From Pseudomonas sp. FP453 (lineage in GTDB: Bacteria > Pseudomonadota > Gammaproteobacteria > Pseudomonadales > Pseudomonadaceae), in contig NZ_CP117435.1 in NCBI RefSeq assembly GCF_030687495.1, forward strand, positions 1,240,001-1,304,000: a stretch of DNA of 64,000 nucleotides. Direction: 5' to 3'. The position numbers and the translations under genes are program-made. Numbering within the stretch: position 1 is the first letter of the stretch; every line of letters starts with the position of its first letter. Of the stretch, positions 35,601 to 43,715 are shown one piece after another. The notes beneath the pieces are model-generated. The model was not told the DNA's origin. It searched no databases and saw nothing but the letters and a program-made list of their open reading frames with translations.

Positions 35601-38028
35601 AATGCAGGATTTTGCGCTCGATACCAAAGCGCTTGCTGCTGTCTTTCAACAACGGCGGCGGGGGCAGGCCGGCGCAGTGCACTTCACGCAAGGCGCGGGG
35701 CGGTGTGCCGGTGACCTTGAGCAGGCGCGCGGCGGTGGGCTGATCGACGCTGAAGTCTTCAGTCCCCAGGCGCGATACCAGGTGATAGTCGTCCCAGGTC
35801 AGCGGGTTTTCGCTTTCCAGGCGCCAGGCGCCATGGCGGTTGTGCTTGAGGCGTGGGGTATCGACGCCGACTTTCTGCGGGTGCTTGAGCCGCCACACAC
35901 GCCGCTGTTGGTCGAAGGTGACCGGGTAGAACGAGCCGTACAGTGGCATCAACTGTTCGCCGTTGTAGTCATACAGCCCTTCGGGGTTGGGGCGCAGGTC
36001 GGTGGGCAACACCAGCTTTTTCTCGTATTGCGCGAGCGAATAGTCGAGCAGGCTGACCAGGCCGGCAGGGCTTCGGCGTTCGCTCATCAGGTCGCCCAGG
36101 GTGTTGCGCAGGCCCTGGGCATCGGTGGCGGAACTCATGCCTAGCCGGCTGCGCTCGTGGGGTTGCAGCACCGAGCCGATGGCGAGGTAGAAACTGTCCA
36201 CGGCCGGCGACACCGGGATCGGCCCGGCGTTGCGCATGTCGTAGGCTTCGTAGCGGCCGTCGCCGTAGTGCAGCAGTTCGACGGTGGTGTCTTCGGGGCC
36301 GGTGTTTTTGTAACGGTCCTTGGGGGCGCCTCCGGCCATTTCGGTGATTACCAGGGGGCGCTTGCAACGCTCCAGCAGCAGGCTGGCGGCAAACTCTCGG
36401 GCCCATAGGTCGGTGTCCGGATTGAACGTGCGAGGGTGGTACAGGCCGTCGATCACAGCATCAATGCGCAACGCAGTGCGGTGTTGTTCCAGGTGTTCGC
36501 GTACGTTGCCCGGCAACTTGCCGTCCTTGAGGTAGGTGCTTTGCTGCGTTGCGCTCAGGGGCGTTATTACGAGCAATTGTTTAAGGTTGGGCGGACTCAA
36601 GGGGGGGAATTGTGCTTGCAGTTTGCTCAGCAGCGCAGTGACCTCCACGCCCGTGCCTGCATTTTTGATCGGTACAAACGGGCGCGCCGCATCCCCAGCC
36701 GGCACCTGGTGCCGCGCATGGCTTGCGTAGTGGGTCATGGCCGTGAACAGTGCGGTGCGCTTTTGGCCGGCCAGGGCACCGATCTGCACGCGTAGCCGCG
36801 CAATGCGCTGGGCCTCGGTGAGGTTCGGGCTGCCTTCCTTGCCCAGGGTCGAAGTGGCGGGTTGCTGGCGGATAATCGACTCGAACAGGGACTCTTGGGT
36901 GGCGACGTCGGTGTCGGGTGCGTCGAGGGCCAGGTAGGTGCCGTCGTCCCTGCGCCTGAGGTTGATGGCCAGCGTGGCCGTTTCATTGGCCGCATGGCTT
37001 TCAACCAGGTGGCCGTGCTGGTCGCGCACGTGGATCACGGCGTCAGCGGGCCATGTCGGCAGTTGCGTCAACAGGGCGAACAGGGCGCTGCCGGCATGGG
37101 CGGGCAGGTTGCCGCGATGGTGGAAGCCTGAGCTCAGTTGTTCAATCACCCGATCAATCTGCACGCGCCGGACGGCTTCGATCAGATTGACCGGCGGCGG
37201 TTCGCCCGCCCAGATCGCGTCCAGTGTGGCGCGGGACACGGCGGTGCTGCGCAGCAGGTTGCGCAGGTGTGCCGGGGGCACCGCGGCCTCGCCGTTGGGT
37301 AGCATCTGCTCGATCAACTGGTAGTCCGAGAGTTGGCCAGCGCCGTGCAGGTCGAGGACCCAGGCTTGCCGCTTCGGGTCGAACGTGATCGGCGCGGCGA
37401 AGCCATTGCCGTTGCCGTTGCGCCGCTTGAGCACAAAGCCTTGGGTCTTGGGGTCGGTGCTCACGTGTGCCACGTATTGTCGATCCCCCTGTTGCACGCG
37501 CACGTAGTGATGGCCGTTTATCAGGTAGAGGCCCTGGGCATTGGCCATCTGGCCGTCAAGCAGGCGTTGGTCGGCGACCGCGTAGGGGGTGATGTCGGGT
37601 TTCCACAGCGCCTGCGTGCCGTCGCTGTGGGTGACCTTGCGCGGGCCGCCCATGCGCTGCATCAGGCCTTCGATGCGCTGGCGATGGACGCGCCCGGCGG
37701 TGGAGATCAACAGGCCGTTCACGGCCAGGTCCGCGACGTCGGCCATGGCGGCGGCAAAGTCACTGGCCTGGCCCTTGGCGGCTTCGTTGACGCCGACGAT
37801 CAGGCTGTAGGTCAGGTTGCCAAACACCACGACCTGCATCACCCGGTTCAAGCCGCTGACCCCACCCGGTACCGGGGTTATCAGCAGTTCCATGAGTTCA
37901 CTGGCAATCGCTGCCGCGCCGTCGATTACCGCCTGCAGGTCGCGCGCCGAGCGCTGGGTGGCGAGGGTGGCGAGGTTGGCCTGGTAATGCTGGGTGTGGC
38001 GATAGGTAAGGGCCTGCACCAGGGTCAA
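32680..38028 (-). CDS. C-terminal fragment with LRR and NEL E3 ligase domain
   Basis: Up to 1782 residues can be read from TTG 38028, but meaningful sequence begins upstream at about 38116, so that start is not natural. A hydrophobic pair near the beginning (MELLITPVPGGVSGLNRVMQ...) matches the membrane region of the first NEL protein. Four similar modules follow (QALWKPDITPYAV, GLYDYNGEQLMPLYG and others). LRRs lie at about 34240-33735 (LEILDLSHNSIVL, LERLDLSHNPLGL, LHSLDLHRTGISQWP). The NEL domain has its CxD motif as GTCGDGALL, the Cys codon being at 33313-33315. The ligase end is intact, so only the N-terminus is separated. Confidence 0.75.
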   Translation of the reverse strand: MTLVQALTYRHTQHYQANLATLATQRSARDLQAVIDGAAAIASELMELLITPVPGGVSGLNRVMQVVVFGNLTYSLIVGVNEAAKGQASDFAAAMADVADLAVNGLLISTAGRVHRQRIEGLMQRMGGPRKVTHSDGTQALWKPDITPYAVADQRLLDGQMANAQGLYLINGHHYVRVQQGDRQYVAHVSTDPKTQGFVLKRRNGNGNGFAAPITFDPKRQAWVLDLHGAGQLSDYQLIEQMLPNGEAAVPPAHLRNLLRSTAVSRATLDAIWAGEPPPVNLIEAVRRVQIDRVIEQLSSGFHHRGNLPAHAGSALFALLTQLPTWPADAVIHVRDQHGHLVESHAANETATLAINLRRRDDGTYLALDAPDTDVATQESLFESIIRQQPATSTLGKEGSPNLTEAQRIARLRVQIGALAGQKRTALFTAMTHYASHARHQVPAGDAARPFVPIKNAGTGVEVTALLSKLQAQFPPLSPPNLKQLLVITPLSATQQSTYLKDGKLPGNVREHLEQHRTALRIDAVIDGLYHPRTFNPDTDLWAREFAASLLLERCKRPLVITEMAGGAPKDRYKNTGPEDTTVELLHYGDGRYEAYDMRNAGPIPVSPAVDSFYLAIGSVLQPHERSRLGMSSATDAQGLRNTLGDLMSERRSPAGLVSLLDYSLAQYEKKLVLPTDLRPNPEGLYDYNGEQLMPLYGSFYPVTFDQQRRVWRLKHPQKVGVDTPRLKHNRHGAWRLESENPLTWDDYHLVSRLGTEDFSVDQPTAARLLKVTGTPPRALREVHCAGLPPPPLLKDSSKRFGIERKILHFIKAMTTYSATRSAKPSLQLLLVCALPQWPASHVLELHDEAGRTLAHYPAANAGAAQKIRLSDTQSRSQEPLAHLVRNDDLSRALLGELPQSQEERLFKLAKKIAEHAYRERSQLFDALYAQGERNGNRLHARLHAHFPQLPASAIQALIDHATPHEIKQLSEKDWVPLRLGEQAKLTANDVRLNRAFEGLYLSTVANPDSEKIILHVLKLLPGWPTDARLDIHQGSATGPLLESAGYLAGSERKRLARLDARYQAYDAEGQLISDPLNTSTDLLTAVWRVLSDTQRKALGLDDSGELAPLRNAIAELALNQRVAIKDLLGLPHIPYWLQPPMPVNSSFTAYPFTLRNWWPLSLLFSVDMVSKVREVYPRMSRDDALDLTRNLRLSEPQVLQELERRKMEYQALELELHRWAAADYPGDHELLGWMNPNLRIAMTAQILKAWRQESLEYHPGLLHAHGLELRLDGNNLPNIDFMPAIKGFEHIEYLKIAGSAFPPSGNAFLSQFPNLKKLHLDCGLTQLPSSVTQMTHLEILDLSHNSIVLTTQSQQQLAAMTQLERLDLSHNPLGLSPDVSGMARLHSLDLHRTGISQWPIGAERLTQLRDLRLQENNIATIPAVLFTDPQMRPANQGTFLHDNPLSADALQRLNEHRTRTAQPLGGAIPGIHHVAPEPSPVDKWLDGVPAAEHAQRRTLWDQLEHDNAPGSASPDDTFRVLRDLTQADDYVNKLDRRPALIARVWRLLQAMAESYELRQSIFLNTYVSGTCGDGALLTFIDMELRHKQHQAMAQPSSNQANRELLALAEGLFYLRNLDQFAEDHLQSLHGSHRPPAPEPDDVEVKLFFRLELAEEFKLPILKENRRYSPGDHVLPEDLERARKKLREVGKTSALENALLTEEFWVQYLARHVPEPFTTIEETARYKLEALKQEVPDTMSMDYQERRQSIKEVKEAELNRLISQLTRAAQSGAQRVESSQTD

Positions 38029-38225
38029 TGGACGGCTGGGCTTGGGGTCGTTGACGAATCGCAGGTGGTCCAGGGTCTGTTCTGGAAATACGCTGTGGAA
38101 TGAATCATAGAAGAAACCCCGCCACCGGGCTCAGGCCCTCAGGCCGTGGTTCGTCACGCAGCAGCTCAGTGAACAGGTTGATCTCGGTGACCGGCAGTTG
38201 TCGCGCGAACCAGCCCAGGTCGCCG

Positions 38226-39224
38226 TCACGGTGGCTGGCCTTGATGTCGTCGAGAAACGCCGCGCCGGCCACCTTGGCATCCGTGTGATAGCGCAAGGCG
38301 CCACCGGGACGGAACGGGAAATAGGACACCACCCCTAGGCTTCCCACCTTTGATTAGCAACAGGGGCAACGGGATGCTCGTGCCCGACAGGGCAAAGGGC
38401 ACCGCCGGCAGGATGGTTTTATCGAGGTCCATGCTCAGGGTCTCGAAGGGCAGTGCCGTGCCGCTGCCATCGATCGCCGCGACCAGCTTGTCGTACAGGG
38501 GTTGCGTCAGGCCCGTAGTGGCGCGGTCGCGATACGCCTCCAGCGCTTCGAACAGCAGGTGGGTGCGCGCACTGGTCTCGATCAAGCCGTGCAGTTTGCC
38601 GCCGGGGCCCAGGGCGCTGGACAGCCTGGCTTGCAGTTGGCCGCCCAGGTCCAATTCGCGGCTGATGGCGATGAATTGGCTGACGCTCAGCCGCTTTTCA
38701 CTGACGCCGGTCAGGTACGACGCATCGACATACCGGTGCCCCGAGGCCTGGGGTGTACCGGTGGCGAAGTCGAAGTTCAGGCAGGCCGCGTCCCAAAGCG
38801 ACAGGCTTGAAACATGGGTGCGGTACTTCCATTCGTCCACGTCACGGCGAAAACGTGCACCTTGGGCCAAGCCGCCGAGGGTGCTTTTGCGCGGTTCCCA
38901 GGGCAGGGGCGGTTCAAGCTTTTCCAGGTAGCGGGTGTGCAGCGTGATGGCGTGGGGGTCGAGGCCGCCGAGTTTGTTGCGCAGTTGCGCCACGCCGATG
39001 TCTTTGAAGTCTTTGATCAGCCGGGTGTTTTCCGCGTCCACTGCCTTGAATGCGTCGTGGGCGGCACGTTGCAGCCTGAGGTATTCGAGCCGTTGTGCGG
39101 ACGTCAGCGGGCTCATCGATTGCGCCATTATCTGGCGCAGCAGTGCCAGGGCCTGTTGCTGGCCCCAGGATTCGCTGGACTGCAAGTGGCCGGACAAGCC
39201 GTTGGCAAAGGGGTGGTTGGGCAT
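38226..39224 (-). CDS. N-terminal fragment of the frameshifted giant toxin-like protein
   Basis: This piece encodes the start of the dermonecrotic-toxin-like N-domain. Shared features with the 1614-residue protein include the phrase pattern ISRELDLGGQLQARLSSAL (compare CRELDLGAQYAKHLQTHL) and the SLWDAACLNFDFATG segment. After about residue 298 the frame turns into unrelated, Arg-rich sequence before its stop at 38226, the mark of the first frameshift. It starts 69 bases downstream of the OpgC-like gene on the same strand. Confidence 0.65.
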   Translation of the reverse strand: MPNHPFANGLSGHLQSSESWGQQQALALLRQIMAQSMSPLTSAQRLEYLRLQRAAHDAFKAVDAENTRLIKDFKDIGVAQLRNKLGGLDPHAITLHTRYLEKLEPPLPWEPRKSTLGGLAQGARFRRDVDEWKYRTHVSSLSLWDAACLNFDFATGTPQASGHRYVDASYLTGVSEKRLSVSQFIAISRELDLGGQLQARLSSALGPGGKLHGLIETSARTHLLFEALEAYRDRATTGLTQPLYDKLVAAIDGSGTALPFETLSMDLDKTILPAVPFALSGTSIPLPLLLIKGGKPRGGVLFPVPSRWRLALSHGCQGGRRGVSRRHQGQPP

Positions 39225-39293
39225 CGAGTGCTTCCTTTCAGAATAAAATCGGGAAAAGAATGGAAGCACTCGCTTTCGCGTGGTGGGCGCTAG

Positions 39294-40406
39294 CTATGTA
39301 GTGCGTTGGCTCAGGCGCTTGTTCAACTCCAGCCAGGCGCCCAGCGCCGCCATCAGGACAACCCCGATCAGCGCAGTCAGCAGTTGTATCAGCAGCGCAT
39401 CGCCGGCCATGGCGTTGAGCATGTCGGCCAACGGTGCAAGCAGCACCCCGAGGCAGAAGATCTCCAGCGAGAACCGTCCCATGCGGCACACCTGCGCAGC
39501 CACCGGGTTTTGCGTCCAGCCTGCGGTGGGCAGCAGCTTGGCGGTGACGTAGGCCAGGGCGAGGAAGTGCAACAGGCGCACGGGCGACAGGTCGGTCTTG
39601 CTGATGGGGTAGATCAGGTCGCTGATCGATGCCGGCATCAGCGCGTCATGGATCTCGGGCCAGCGCCACGCCACCGTAATCAGGCCGGTGACCACGACGT
39701 ACAGCGCCGCCGCGACAAACAGCGACTGGCGCAACAAGGGTTGGCTCTGGACCGGCTTGGCCTGCCCGCTGCGAATCGCCGCCGCGCCGCCCAGTACAAA
39801 CAGCAACTGCCAGGTCACCGGGTTGAAGTACCACACGCCGTCCTCGATTGCCCGCAGGTTCCAGCCCATCCACGGCGCCAGCAGATACACCGTCAGCGAC
39901 ACCGCCACCACTGCCATGGGCCAGCGCAGCATCAGCGGCAACGCCAGCGCCAGGCTGGCGAGCAAGACGATGTACAGCGGCAACGGGTCCATCAGGTTGG
40001 GCTTGAAGCGCAGCAGCAACTCATCGAGCAGGGCCTGTTGCGGATGGGTGATGAAGTGGGTCATGCCCATCTCTTGCACCAGGTCGCGGGTCTCCACATG
40101 GCTGTTGGCGAAAAACACGATGCCCATCAGCATCGCCAGCAAGAAGATGTGCACCACGTACAGCACCCAGGTGCGGCGCAGGATTTTCAGGCAGGCCATC
40201 CAGTAGCCTTCGCGTTGCAGGACTTTGCCATAGGCCATTACCGAGGCGAAGCCGGCGAGGAACACGAAGACTTCCGCCGCGTCACTGAAACCGAGGTTAC
40301 GCAGGGTGATCTGGCCGAGGGGGTTGTGGGGGACGTGATCCCAGAAAATGAAGATCAACGCCAGGCCCCGAAAAAAATCGATGCGCGGGTCGCGTCCGTT
40401 CAGCAT
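39294..40406 (-). CDS. OpgC-domain membrane acyltransferase
   Basis: A 370-residue integral membrane protein with about ten helices. It opens with RDPRIDFFRGLALIFIFWDHV, the acyltransferase-3/OpgC signature with the conserved RxxxxDxxRG and a catalytic-type His. It continues with LRNLGFSDAAEVFVFLAGF and SRTWVLY-like motifs (LRRTWVLYVVHIFLL). OpgC of E. coli succinylates periplasmic glucans, but many Pseudomonas members are stand-alone proteins with unknown acceptors. It lies 69 bases before the giant toxin-like gene and 124 bases after the cupin. Confidence 0.87.
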   Translation of the reverse strand: MLNGRDPRIDFFRGLALIFIFWDHVPHNPLGQITLRNLGFSDAAEVFVFLAGFASVMAYGKVLQREGYWMACLKILRRTWVLYVVHIFLLAMLMGIVFFANSHVETRDLVQEMGMTHFITHPQQALLDELLLRFKPNLMDPLPLYIVLLASLALALPLMLRWPMAVVAVSLTVYLLAPWMGWNLRAIEDGVWYFNPVTWQLLFVLGGAAAIRSGQAKPVQSQPLLRQSLFVAAALYVVVTGLITVAWRWPEIHDALMPASISDLIYPISKTDLSPVRLLHFLALAYVTAKLLPTAGWTQNPVAAQVCRMGRFSLEIFCLGVLLAPLADMLNAMAGDALLIQLLTALIGVVLMAALGAWLELNKRLSQRTT

Positions 40407-40530
40407 GGCAGCGGGCTCTTGTACAGAATTTTGAGTAATGACGGGCAGGTGCGAGGGCGCCTCCCGTCGGGCGGGCGCAGGTTGGCGGTATTTGTAAGCA
40501 ATTGCAAAGGTTGGGTATTACTGAATGTCT

Positions 40531-40827
40531 CTAGACATCAATGATCACCAGGGTGCCTTGGCTGCCAGCGAGGACCCCATGGGCAACGCCGGCTTCGACG
40601 AGGTACATCTGGCCGGCCTCGACGCGGATGGCCTGGCCGGCGATGCTCAAGAGCAGATGGCCGCTGGTCACCAGCAATCCTTCGTTGTAGTCGTGGGTTT
40701 CTTCTTCATAGGGCTGCGCATCCATGCGCAACACCTTGATCTGCGCCGGGCCGACCTGGCCCAGTCGCGTGGATTTCCAGGTGCCGGGCAGGTGTCCGGC
40801 AATGGCAGCGAAGTCGAGTAACGGCAT
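40531..40827 (-). CDS. Small cupin-domain protein
   Basis: A 98-residue single cupin barrel. Motif 1 is degenerate but recognisable around THDYNEGLLVTSGHLLLSIAG, and motif 2 is GQMYLVEAGVAHGVLAGSQG, so metal ligands are mostly present (His, Glu, His). Such small cupins bind a metal and act as isomerases, dioxygenases or sensors; the substrate cannot be read from the sequence. It lies in a same-strand run with the monooxygenase-like gene 64 bases upstream. Confidence 0.8.
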   Translation of the reverse strand: MPLLDFAAIAGHLPGTWKSTRLGQVGPAQIKVLRMDAQPYEEETHDYNEGLLVTSGHLLLSIAGQAIRVEAGQMYLVEAGVAHGVLAGSQGTLVIIDV

Positions 40828-40891
40828 GTGAATGTCCTTGTTTCAGCGATGCCGTCGGTGGTCCGGTTCAGCAGGGGAAAAGTGGTTGGGT

Positions 40892-41176
40892 CTAGAACGC
40901 ATCCATTAACAGCACGGTGCACGGCTTGGCCTGATAGGCATTGATCTGCGGCACCAGGCGGGTGAAGTGTTCGGTCTGGCAATGGGTGTCGAGGGCTGCC
41001 TGGTCGGGCCATTGCTCGATGAAGACAAAGTGCCCGGGGTCTTTTTGATCAATGAACAGATCGTAGGCGATGCACAGCGGCTCCTGGCGGGTTTTTTCCA
41101 CCAGTTCGGCGTACCACGGGCGTACGGTTTCCACGTGTTCGGGTTTGATGAAATCTTCGGCGATGACCTTCAACAC
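40892..41176 (-). CDS. Antibiotic biosynthesis monooxygenase-type (YgiN-like) protein
   Basis: A 94-residue ferredoxin-like alpha+beta barrel protein of the ABM family. The recognisable pattern is an opening strand LKVIAEDFIKPEHVE, a central TRQEPLCIAYDLFID, then FVFIEQWPDQAALDTHCQTEHF. E. coli YgiN is a quinol monooxygenase, and other members act on polyketides or haem. It starts 11 bases after the FMN glutamate-synthase-like gene, so the pair is probably one operon, perhaps with a redox or quinone role (inference). Confidence 0.85.
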   Translation of the reverse strand: MLKVIAEDFIKPEHVETVRPWYAELVEKTRQEPLCIAYDLFIDQKDPGHFVFIEQWPDQAALDTHCQTEHFTRLVPQINAYQAKPCTVLLMDAF

Positions 41177-41187
41177 AGTGCGGCTCC

Positions 41188-42807
41188 TTAAGCGGCAACG
41201 ACTTCATGGGGTTCAAAACTGTCGGCGCGGGCCATCTGCCACATGCGCGAATAGAACTCGCCGTTCACCTCGCCGGTCAGCAATTCGCCGGGCTTGAGGA
41301 ACACATGCAACTGCGAGAACAGCTTGATCTCGGTCGCCGACATGCGCCGCACCAGGTGCTTGGCCGACAGCTGCGACGGGTGATCGAGGCCCGCGGCGGC
41401 GAGCATTTCGGCCAAGGCCTTGAGGGTGTTGCGGTGGAAGTTGAACACCCGCTGGGCCTTGTCCGGCACCACCAGTGCGCGCTGGCGCAGTGGGTCCTGG
41501 GTAGCTACACCGGTCGGGCATTTGTTGGTGTGGCAACTCTGGGACTGGATGCAGCCGATGGCGAACATAAAGCCGCGGGCCGAGTTGGCCCAGTCGGCGC
41601 CGATGGCCAAGACGCTGGCGATATCGAACGCACTGACAATCTTGCCGCTGGCGCCGAGCTTGATCTTGTCGCGCAGGTTCAGGCCCACCAGGGTGTTGTG
41701 CACAAACAGCAGGCCTTCACGCAGCGGTACGCCGATATGGTCGGTGAACTCCACCGGGGCGGCGCCGGTGCCGCCTTCCTTGCCGTCCACCACGATAAAG
41801 TCCGGGAGGATGCCGGTTTCGAGCATGGCCTTGGCGATGCCCATGAACTCCCACGGATGGCCCAGGCAGAACTTGAAGCCCACCGGCTTGCCGCCGGACA
41901 GTTCGCGCAGTTGGGCGATGAACTGCATCAGTTCGATCGGCGTGGAGAACGCGCTGTGGCGCGACGGCGAGATGCAGTCTTCGCCCATCAGGATGCCGCG
42001 GGTCTCGGCGATTTCCTGGGTGACCTTGTGCTTGGGCAGGATGCCGCCGTGGCCCGGCTTGGCGCCCTGGCTCATCTTGATTTCGATCATGCGCACTTGC
42101 GGGTTCTGCGCCTGCACGGCGAAGCGCTCCGGGTCGAAACGGCCGTCGCTGGTGCGGCAGCCGAAGTAGCCGCTGCCCAGTTCCCAGGTCAGGTCGCCGC
42201 CGTGTTCACGGTGATAGGGGCTGATGCTGCCTTCCCCGGTGTCGTGGGCGAAGTTGCCGAGCTTGGCACCCTGGTTGAGTGCGCGGATCGCGTTGGCGCT
42301 CAGGGAACCGAAACTCATCGCCGAAATATTGAACACCGACGCCGAATACGGCTGCTTGCACTGCGGGCCGCCGACGATCACGCGAAACGCGTTGGGATCG
42401 CTCAACGGCGCGGGGCGCATGGAGTGGCCGATAAATTCGAAGCCCGATTGGTACACGTCGATCAGCGTGCCGAACGGCTTGTCGGCGGATTCGTTCTTGG
42501 CCCGCGAATACACCAGCGAGCGTTGGGCGCGGGAGAAGGGCAGGGCGTCGCTGTCGGATTCCAGCAGGTACTGGCGGATCTCCGGGCGGATGGCTTCCAC
42601 CAGGTAACGGATATTGCCCAGGATCGGGTAGTTGCGGCGCACTGCGTGGGGGCTTTGCAACAGGTCGAAGATGCCGATCAGGCTGAGAATCCCGGTGACC
42701 ACGGTGATCGGCCACAGCCATTCATGCTGGATAAACGGAAGGCTGGCGAGGGTGAAAATGACGCACACGGCAAAGAAGGCGTAACGGCTTAGCAAAGACA
42801 GGCTCAT
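41188..42807 (-). CDS. FMN-binding glutamate-synthase-like protein
   Basis: A 539-residue protein starting at ATG 42807 behind AAGGAAACC. Two N-terminal membrane helices (FFAVCVIFTLASLPFI; ITVVTGILSLIGIF) anchor a glutamate-synthase alpha-subunit FMN domain. It has SAMSFGSLSANAIRALNQGA, the GEGSISPYH motif, IEIKMSQGAKPGHGGILP, the VVDGKEGGTGAAP phosphate-binding stretch and the CHTNKCPTGVATQ iron-sulphur cysteines. It lacks the glutaminase domain, so it cannot use glutamine as a normal GltB does. Related proteins are annotated glutamate synthase-related, and their true electron donor and substrate are unsettled. Confidence 0.88.
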   Translation of the reverse strand: MSLSLLSRYAFFAVCVIFTLASLPFIQHEWLWPITVVTGILSLIGIFDLLQSPHAVRRNYPILGNIRYLVEAIRPEIRQYLLESDSDALPFSRAQRSLVYSRAKNESADKPFGTLIDVYQSGFEFIGHSMRPAPLSDPNAFRVIVGGPQCKQPYSASVFNISAMSFGSLSANAIRALNQGAKLGNFAHDTGEGSISPYHREHGGDLTWELGSGYFGCRTSDGRFDPERFAVQAQNPQVRMIEIKMSQGAKPGHGGILPKHKVTQEIAETRGILMGEDCISPSRHSAFSTPIELMQFIAQLRELSGGKPVGFKFCLGHPWEFMGIAKAMLETGILPDFIVVDGKEGGTGAAPVEFTDHIGVPLREGLLFVHNTLVGLNLRDKIKLGASGKIVSAFDIASVLAIGADWANSARGFMFAIGCIQSQSCHTNKCPTGVATQDPLRQRALVVPDKAQRVFNFHRNTLKALAEMLAAAGLDHPSQLSAKHLVRRMSATEIKLFSQLHVFLKPGELLTGEVNGEFYSRMWQMARADSFEPHEVVAA

Positions 42808-42950
42808 ACGGTTTCCTTGGGTTCGGACTCTTGAGGTCGATCCGCCATTCTGCGCCAGTAAGGAAACCACAGACAACCTAAGGGATTATTCTGCATAGAA
42901 TCCGCGGGTCTATTCTTATTGCAATCGGTTCTCGTTTGGGTGCATTATTT

Positions 42951-42967
42951 GTGTTACTGTATAACAC
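42951..42967. promoter_or_regulatory. Zur box upstream of rpmE2
   Basis: GTGTTACTGTATAACAC has perfectly paired six-base ends (GTGTTA/TAACAC) and matches the Zur operator pattern. It lies 21 bases before the L31 start, over the expected promoter. Zur control of zinc-free L31 is well known in several bacteria. Confidence 0.82.
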
Positions 42968-42988
42968 TGATTTTGCCCCGGAGGCCCT

Positions 42989-43261
42989 ATGAAAGCTGGA
43001 ATCCATCCCGACTACCGCACTGTGCTGTTCCATGATACCGCCGCTGATGTGTTCTTCCTGATCGGCTCCACCGCCGACAGCGACCGCACCCACACACACA
43101 GCGACGGCAACACCTACCCCTACATCCCGTTGGACGTGTCCAGCGCGTCGCACCCGATCTACACCGGGCAACAGCGCAAGACCCAGGTCGAAGGCCGGAT
43201 TGCCGGGTTCAACAAGCGTTTTGCGTCGTTTGGCTCAAGCCCGAAAAAAGCCGACGCGTGA
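42989..43261 (+). CDS. rpmE2: 50S ribosomal protein L31 type B (zinc-independent)
   Basis: A 90-residue type-B L31 ([54 protein letters not shown]). It has no CxxC zinc-ribbon cysteines, unlike the type-A form. Under zinc starvation it replaces zinc-binding L31 on the ribosome and so releases zinc. GGAGG lies 7 bases before the ATG, a Zur box is just upstream, and a strong terminator follows, so it is a monocistronic Zur-controlled unit. Confidence 0.95.
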   Translation: MKAGIHPDYRTVLFHDTAADVFFLIGSTADSDRTHTHSDGNTYPYIPLDVSSASHPIYTGQQRKTQVEGRIAGFNKRFASFGSSPKKADA

Positions 43262-43285
43262 GGCGTGCTGGTTTTACCGCGAAGG

Positions 43286-43313
43286 CCGCTCCTGTTTCTG
43301 GAGCGGTTTTTTT
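43286..43313 (+). terminator. Rho-independent terminator after rpmE2
   Basis: CCGCTCC pairs with GGAGCGG across a seven-base loop and is followed by seven T. Confidence 0.9.
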
Positions 43314-43401
43314 ATGCGTGTGCGCTGACCGCTCGTCGCTACATCCCGGTGTCTATTTAAAGGCAGGTTGAATATCTCGCAAACCCATGTAGAGTTTCTT
43401 G

Positions 43402-43418
43402 TTAACGAATAACGTTAA
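43402..43418. promoter_or_regulatory. Candidate HigA operator
   Basis: TTAACG-AATAA-CGTTAA is a perfect interrupted palindrome 11 bases before the toxin start, in the expected promoter. Antitoxins of this family repress their own operon through such dyads. Confidence 0.7.
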
Positions 43419-43428
43419 GCATTAAGCG

Positions 43429-43707
43429 ATGATAAGAAGCTTCAAATGCGCCGATACCAGAACCCTGTTTGAAACCGGTCGCACCCGGCGTTGGTCCGCC
43501 ATCGTTTCGGTGATCGAGCGAAAGTTGAGCATGCTCGATGCGGCGGTTGACCTCGCTGACTTGCGGTCACCACCTGGAAACAGGTTGGAGCCGTTGTATG
43601 GCGACAGAGAGGGGCAGCACAGTATCCGAATCAATGCTCAATTCCGGGTCTGTTTCATTTGGGGGCCTCACGGCCCGGAAAACGTTGAAATTGTGGATTA
43701 CCACTGA
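43429..43707 (+). CDS. higB: HigB-family toxin (RelE fold mRNA interferase)
   Basis: A 92-residue toxin with the family pattern MIRSFKCADTRTLFETG, ERKLSMLDAA, LRSPPGNRLEPLYGDREGQHSIRIN and the closing NVEIVDYH. HigB cuts mRNA at the ribosome. The catalytic-region residues (RLE, HSIRIN, FRVCF) are in place, so it looks intact. The order toxin then antitoxin is typical for higBA and the reverse of most pairs. Confidence 0.93.
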   Translation: MIRSFKCADTRTLFETGRTRRWSAIVSVIERKLSMLDAAVDLADLRSPPGNRLEPLYGDREGQHSIRINAQFRVCFIWGPHGPENVEIVDYH

Positions 43708-43715
43708 GGTGAATC

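Larger units (their letters stand above)
32680..39224 (-). pseudogene. Fourth giant LRR-NEL toxin-like gene, broken by two frameshifts
   Basis: Three frames joined end to end reconstruct one gene of about 2180 codons, starting at ATG 39224 (MPNHPFANGLSGHLQ). Frame 1 is meaningful down to about 38335 (SIPLPLLLIKGG). Frame 2 continues with SYFPFRPGGALRYHTDA to SPVAGF at about 38117. Frame 3 continues with FYDSFHSVFPEQTLDHL to the stop at 32680. Both junctions are repaired by skipping one base, and each lies at a run of four G on the coding strand (C4 at 38332-38335 and 38117-38120). The choice lies between true decay, slipped-strand variation and homopolymer read errors. Confidence 0.8.

Noticed and set aside
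13333..39224. Prophage or integrative element carrying the giant genes
   Set aside because: No integrase, phage structural gene, att-like direct repeat or tRNA was found at either side.
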